From Glycomyces terrestris (lineage in GTDB: Bacteria; Actinomycetota; Actinomycetes; Mycobacteriales; Micromonosporaceae), in contig NZ_RSEB01000005.1 in NCBI RefSeq assembly GCF_003933745.1, forward strand, positions 124,001-188,000: DNA of 64,000 nt, read 5' to 3'. The notes below the pieces were generated by a model. It made no database searches. It saw only the letters and a list, made by a program, of their open reading frames with translations, and was not told the DNA's origin. Shown one piece after another: positions 60,145 through 64,000 of this stretch (within the stretch, counting starts at the first letter, position 1; each line of letters starts with the position of its first letter). The translations under genes and the position numbers were made by a program.

Positions 60145-61272
60145 CTACGCGCCGAGGAGGTCCTGGGCGCGCTCGAGGGCCTCGCGCATGGCGTCCTGGT
60201 AGGCGAACAACTCGTCCTCCAGGGCGGTGTAGTAGCCGGTCTGGACGGCGTCCCAGGCGGCGGCCGCGGTCTCGCGGTAGCCGGTCTCGTCGCCGCAGGC
60301 GGCGAAGTCGACGGCGAGGGCGGTCTCGTGCTCGCGCACGCTCGCGTAGTCCTCGCCGAGGTCGGCGGGGAGCTCGGGGATCGCGCCGGACTCGGGCGAG
60401 ACGGGCTCGTAGCCGGGCAGGCCGCGGTAGTAGGCGTTGGCGAAGTAGTCGGTCAGGGGCAGGCCGGCGAGGTCGTCGAAGGCCCAGTCGCCGCGGCCCC
60501 GGTCGAAGAGGCAGGCGAGGAAGGCGGCCTCGGCGTCGGCGGTCAGGGCCCGGTAGTCCTCGCGCAGGGCGTCGAAGTCGCCGGTGTCGGCGGGGTCCTG
60601 GGGCGCGCGGTTCCAGCCGGGGCCGTCGCCGGTGTCGCCTTCGGCGGGGCCGTAGAGGCCCTCCTGGACGGCGAGGAGGCAGCCGCCGGGCTCGGCGTCG
60701 GCGATGCCGCCGTCGCCGGCCCCGGGGGCCATGCCCATGGCGGCGGCGCGGAAGTCGAGGTGGTCGGGGCCGTAGTACGCCTCGTACCAGGCCTCCTGCT
60801 CGGCGGCGGGGAGCTCGTCCCAGGCGCTGTTGTCGGGCTCCTCCTCGACGTGGTCCTCGCCGTAGACCGCGGCCGCGTACTCCTCGGCGTCGTCGCTCTC
60901 GGCGCCCTCGGGGGTGGTGAGCCACTGGCCGAAGCCCCAGCGGGCGGCGGTGTCGGCGTCGGGCAGGAAGCCGTCGAAGGGGTAGGTCTCGACGAGCAGC
61001 TCCAGCTCGGCGATGTCGGCGGGCCGCAGGACGGCCCGGTCGTGGACGGCGTGGCCGGCCTCCTCCAGGCAGGCCTCGGCGAGGCGCAGCTCGGCGTCGG
61101 CGAGGTCGGCTTCGAGGCGGCGGTTCTCGTTGACGACGTCGGTGAGGGCCGCGGCCTCCTCGGGCTGCTCGGAGGCGGCGGCGCCGCCGTCCTCGCCGGG
61201 GCCGGCGCAGGCGCTCAGGGCGAGCGCCGCGGCGGCGGCCAGGAGTGCGGCGGCGGGGGTCCGCTGTGTCAT
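60145..61272 (-). CDS. Acidic lipoprotein, paralogue 2, unknown function
   Basis: A 375-residue exported lipoprotein: signal peptide with lipobox LSAC. The mature protein is strongly acidic (Glu, Asp) and rich in Ala, Tyr and Trp. Landmarks shared with the neighbouring gene: RLEADLADAELRLAEACLEEAG with VHD after it, GFGQW, a GGC motif, AFLAC, and FAACGDETGY. Four cysteines besides the lipid one are conserved between the paralogues, suggesting two disulfides. No known family is recognised. It lies 177 bp downstream of its paralogue. Confidence 0.8.
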   Translation of the reverse strand: MTQRTPAAALLAAAAALALSACAGPGEDGGAAASEQPEEAAALTDVVNENRRLEADLADAELRLAEACLEEAGHAVHDRAVLRPADIAELELLVETYPFDGFLPDADTAARWGFGQWLTTPEGAESDDAEEYAAAVYGEDHVEEEPDNSAWDELPAAEQEAWYEAYYGPDHLDFRAAAMGMAPGAGDGGIADAEPGGCLLAVQEGLYGPAEGDTGDGPGWNRAPQDPADTGDFDALREDYRALTADAEAAFLACLFDRGRGDWAFDDLAGLPLTDYFANAYYRGLPGYEPVSPESGAIPELPADLGEDYASVREHETALAVDFAACGDETGYRETAAAAWDAVQTGYYTALEDELFAYQDAMREALERAQDLLGA

Positions 61273-61449
61273 GTCGGGTCGCTCCTCAGGTCGGTGCGCC
61301 CCCTGATACGCGCGGCGGGCCCGGCGGGGTTGCCCGGCGGCGCGCGCTTCCGGCCCCCGGACGCGGGGCGGCCCGGGCCGCGCCCCATCTGCGCAGCCCG
61401 GGCCTTTTCTTCCCCGATAGAGAAGTGGTCTTCGTGTCGACGAGCGCCG

Positions 61450-62703
61450 CTAGGCGTCCAGGAGCTCCTGGGCCGTCGCGAGGGCCTCCTTGATCTTCTC
61501 CTGCCAGGCGTAGACGTCCTGCTCGACGGCCGTGTAGGCGTCGACGTGGGCCTCCTCGTAGGCCTGCTCGGAGGCGTCGGCGTAGCCGGTCTCGTCGCCG
61601 CAGGCGGCGAAGTCGACGGCCATCTGGATCTCGTACGCCTTCCACTCCTCATAGGAGCTGCCGGCGGCCTCGGGGATCTCGGGCACGACGGCGTCGGAGT
61701 CGCCGAGCATCATGTCCTTCTCCTCCTCGGAGGCGTTCTGGTAGTACAGCTGGGCGAAGAACTCCCACACCGGCAGCGCGTTGTACTGGTCGAACTCCCA
61801 GCCCTCGTAGCCCTTGCCGGAGATGCAGTCGAGGAACGCGTCCTGCTCGTCCGCCATCTTGTCGGCGTAGTCGAGTTCGATGTCCTCCCACATGGTCTCG
61901 CTGGCGTAGAGGGGGTTCTCGACGCCGTAGGACCAGTACTCCCACGTCTCGGTGCTGCCGTCCTCGTTCTCGTACGACTCCTCGACGAGCTCGGGCTCGC
62001 CGTGGAGCTGCTGGATCATCTCCAGCTGGCAGCCGCCCGGCTTGGGCTCGGGGTCCATCTCCTCTTCGAGGTCGATCTCGCCCTCGTCGGCGACGGCCTC
62101 TTCCTCAGCGATCGCGTCCTCGGCGTAGTCGCCCTCGCCGGCCATCATGTCGGCGTACTCCTGCGCGGAGCCGTACGACCACTCGGCGTACTCCTCGCCC
62201 TGGTAGGCGACGTACCACGCGTACTGGTCGGCGGGGTCGAGGGCGTCCCACTCGGCGGTGTCGGGCTCCTCGTAGCTGTCGCCCTCCTCCTCCTGCCACT
62301 CCTCTTCCTCAGCGGCCCAGTAGTCCTCGGTGGCCGGGTCCTCCATGCCGTCGGGGCCGTTGGCCCACTGGCCGAACCCGTACTCGGCGGCCTCCTCGGC
62401 CTCGATGATGAAGCCCTCGTGAGGGGGGTACTCGGAGAGGGACTCCTGCTCCTCCGGCTCGTAGGCCTGGAGCGCCCAGGGGTCGTGGACGGTGAAGCCG
62501 GCGTCCTCGAGGCACTTCTCGATGAGGCGGTACTCGGCGGCGGCCAGTTCGGCCTCGAGCCGGTTGGAGTCGTTGATCATGTTGACCAAGCGGTCCTCAT
62601 CGGACTCCGCGGCGTCCTCGCCGAGTCCGAGCATGCCGCAGCCGGCGGTGAGCGCCAGCACGGCGGCCGCGCCTGCGGCGGCGACTCCTCTGCTCCCGGG
62701 CAT
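61450..62703 (-). CDS. Acidic lipoprotein, paralogue 1, unknown function
   Basis: A 417-residue lipoprotein with lipobox LTAGC. Like its neighbour it has RLEAELAAAEYRLIEKCLEDAG followed by VHD, GFGQW, GGC, AFLDC and FAACGDETGY. The middle is extremely acidic (runs of Glu such as AAEEEEWQEEEGD) with many Tyr and Trp. It sits between the rplJL terminator and the second copy. The extreme charge and conserved cysteines suggest a folded extracytoplasmic domain that binds cations or a basic partner. Function unknown. Confidence 0.8.
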   Translation of the reverse strand: MPGSRGVAAAGAAAVLALTAGCGMLGLGEDAAESDEDRLVNMINDSNRLEAELAAAEYRLIEKCLEDAGFTVHDPWALQAYEPEEQESLSEYPPHEGFIIEAEEAAEYGFGQWANGPDGMEDPATEDYWAAEEEEWQEEEGDSYEEPDTAEWDALDPADQYAWYVAYQGEEYAEWSYGSAQEYADMMAGEGDYAEDAIAEEEAVADEGEIDLEEEMDPEPKPGGCQLEMIQQLHGEPELVEESYENEDGSTETWEYWSYGVENPLYASETMWEDIELDYADKMADEQDAFLDCISGKGYEGWEFDQYNALPVWEFFAQLYYQNASEEEKDMMLGDSDAVVPEIPEAAGSSYEEWKAYEIQMAVDFAACGDETGYADASEQAYEEAHVDAYTAVEQDVYAWQEKIKEALATAQELLDA

Positions 62704-62811
62704 CGTGGTTCTCCTTGCGTGTCAGGTGTGTCTACCCGCAAGACGAGGCGGTGGCCCGCTTTCGTTGCAAGCCGCCCGGGATTCTTCTGAAAATCTCTCA
62801 GATGGCACGAA

Positions 62812-62848
62812 ACCGGGGTCCCGCCGCGCGATGCGGCGGAACCCCGGT
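62812..62848 (-). terminator. Terminator after rplL
   Basis: ACCGGGGTCCCGCCGC and GCGGCGGAACCCCGGT form a 16-bp stem with one mismatch about 50 nt after the rplL stop. Confidence 0.8.
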
Positions 62849-62895
62849 GTCCGTACCAAGGGCTGGGAGGCCCCTTGAGCTGGTGTAGCGGAAGG

Positions 62896-63279
62896 CTACT
62901 TGAGGGAGACGGTGGCGCCGGCGCCCTCGAGGGCCTCCTTGGCCTTGTCCGCGTCGTCCTTCTTCGCGCCCTCGAGGACGGCCTTGGGGGCGCTCTCGAC
63001 GAGCTCCTTGGCCTCCTTGAGGCCGAGGCCGGTCAGGCCGCGGACTTCCTTGATGACCTTGATCTTGGACTCGCCCGCGGACTCGAGGACGACGTCGAAG
63101 GTGTCCTTCTCGACAGCGGCCTCCTCGCCACCGGCGGCGGGGCCGGCGGCGGCCACGGCGACGGGGGCGGCGGCGGTGACGTCGAACTTCTCCTCGAACG
63201 CCTTCACGAACTCGGAGACCTCGAGCAGGGTCATGCCCTCGAACTGCTCGAGCAGCTCGTCGGTGGACAGCTTAGCCAT
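62896..63279 (-). CDS. rplL: 50S ribosomal protein L7/L12
   Basis: A 127-residue stalk protein. [21 protein letters not shown] is the dimerisation part, followed by an Ala-rich hinge and the C-terminal factor-binding domain ([20 protein letters not shown]). It lies 39 bp after rplJ. Confidence 0.98.
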   Translation of the reverse strand: MAKLSTDELLEQFEGMTLLEVSEFVKAFEEKFDVTAAAPVAVAAAGPAAGGEEAAVEKDTFDVVLESAGESKIKVIKEVRGLTGLGLKEAKELVESAPKAVLEGAKKDDADKAKEALEGAGATVSLK

Positions 63280-63318
63280 GGTGTGTTTCCTTTCCTTAAG
63301 TCTCGGACCGGCGCGGGG

Positions 63319-63855
63319 CTACTCCCCGGCGGCCGCTTTCTTGTCCTGCAGCGCGGCACCCAGACGCGCCACCTGCCCGGCGGGGGCGGCGACGACGGCG
63401 ACGGCCTTCTGCGCGGTGGCCTTGAGCGCACCGGCCAGCTTGGCCAGCAGCACTTCGCGGGATTCGAGGTCGGCGAGCTTGTTGATCTCGTCGACGGAGA
63501 GGGCCTTGCCCTCCATGAACCCGCCCTTGATCACCAGGGCGTCGTGGGACTTCGCGAAGGCGCGGAGGCCCTTGGCGGCTTCCACCGGGTCGCCTTCGAT
63601 GAAGGTGATCGCGGTGGGACCGGTGAACAGGTCGTCCAGACCGGTCACGCCGGCCTGGTTGGCGGCGCGCTTGGCGAGGGTGTTCTTGGCAACGCGGTAG
63701 CGCGTCCCCTCGCCGAGGGAACGCCGGAGCTCGCGCAGTTCGGCAACGGTCAGGCCGCGGTACTCGGTGAGCACCGTGGCGGTCGCGCTGGAGAACTCGT
63801 CGGCGAGTTCGGCGATGGCGGTCGTCTTACCCGCCGGGTATTCCCTGTCAGCCAT
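63319..63855 (-). CDS. rplJ: 50S ribosomal protein L10
   Basis: A 178-residue stalk base. [17 protein letters not shown] and [11 protein letters not shown] are typical, and the C-terminal helix holds L7/L12 dimers. ATG at 63855 with GGAGGG upstream. L10 with L7/L12 is known to bind its own leader RNA. Confidence 0.97.
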   Translation of the reverse strand: MADREYPAGKTTAIAELADEFSSATATVLTEYRGLTVAELRELRRSLGEGTRYRVAKNTLAKRAANQAGVTGLDDLFTGPTAITFIEGDPVEAAKGLRAFAKSHDALVIKGGFMEGKALSVDEINKLADLESREVLLAKLAGALKATAQKAVAVVAAPAGQVARLGAALQDKKAAAGE

Positions 63856-64000
63856 GTTTCCCTCCTTTCTCGGCTGGTCAATCCACAACCGTGCGGAGGC
63901 GACAAAAAAGGCGCCCTCGCGGGACGCCTCATCATTGGGACCTTCGGGCCGTTGCACGGCCCGCACCATGGTCGCTTCGAGTAGTCGCCCTACGTCGGTC
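63856..64000 (-). promoter_or_regulatory. L10-type leader with attenuator
   Basis: The leader holds a GGGCCGT-TGC-ACGGCCC hairpin (63946-63962) followed by a terminator-like GGCGTCCC-GCG-AGGGCGCC stem and six T (63904-63928), about 50 nt before rplJ. This fits attenuation by the L10(L12)4 complex. It continues beyond the window. Confidence 0.65.

Noticed and set aside
61373-61411. GGCCCGGGC hairpin between the two lipoprotein genes as a minus-strand terminator
   Set aside because: Its T-run is on the plus-strand side, the wrong side for the minus-strand genes here, so it is not listed as a terminator.

Overview
This window comes from a high-GC actinobacterium. The evidence is strongly GC-biased codon use, many GTG and TTG starts, a c-di-AMP (ydaO-type) riboswitch in front of an NlpC/P60 cell-wall hydrolase, DUF1707 membrane proteins, type-Z zinc S14, and a sugar ABC importer with no ATPase of its own. 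A Glycomycetales or Micromonosporales relative would fit, but this is inference and no 16S gene is present.

Layout. 1-6.4 kb: housekeeping and accessory genes, namely a GNAT acetyltransferase cut by the window edge, two small membrane proteins, a SulP/STAS anion transporter, a heparinase II/III-like protein, a MerR regulator and a spermidine-synthase-like protein. 6.4-10.5 kb: a near-identical 49-bp inverted repeat pair flanking a riboswitch-controlled NlpC/P60 protein, then a group-2-like sigma factor, oligoribonuclease and tRNA-His with its own promoter and terminator. 10.5-16.1 kb (minus strand): the distal half of the spc operon (rpsE-rpmD-rplO, then secY-adk-map) followed by two DUF1707 genes. 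16.1-37.9 kb: about 21.8 kb of non-ribosomal genes lying exactly between rpsE and rplR, which are adjacent in almost all bacteria. 37.9-50.8 kb (minus): the remaining spc, S10 and str genes (rplR back to rpsJ, then tuf, fusA, rpsG, rpsL). 51.4-64 kb (minus): a small membrane protein, rpoC, rpoB, two paralogous acidic lipoproteins, rplL, rplJ and the L10 leader.

The 21.8-kb block has three parts. (i) A GH43-CBM13 secreted galactanase-like enzyme with a well-formed promoter and a palindrome over its predicted start site, diverging from a four-gene overlapping operon (GtrA; a DPM-like GT2 fused to a polytopic membrane module; a processive-type GT2; and an 1181-aa secreted sorbosone-dehydrogenase-like protein with PKD and tandem Cys-containing repeats). 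(ii) A peptidoglycan/amino-sugar salvage cluster: ABC permeases and binding protein, RpiR regulator, BadF-type amino-sugar kinase, MurQ etherase, second RpiR regulator, PGRP-type amidase, GH25 muramidase and a GH3 NagZ-like beta-N-acetylglucosaminidase. Together these could hydrolyse wall fragments outside, import GlcNAc/MurNAc, phosphorylate them and convert MurNAc-6P to GlcNAc-6P. (iii) A VapBC toxin-antitoxin pair at the rplR-side boundary.

Two patterns recur. Eight transcription units have a TANNNT- or close -10-like hexamer only 6-7 nt before the start codon and no Shine-Dalgarno, suggesting leaderless mRNAs. The separated rpsE operon carries a promoter box closely resembling that of the S10 operon. 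Natural target-site variants are visible in ribosomal protein S12 (Arg at position 88, where mycobacteria have Lys) and in the rifampicin region of RpoB (Val and Thr at positions usually Asn and Ser).
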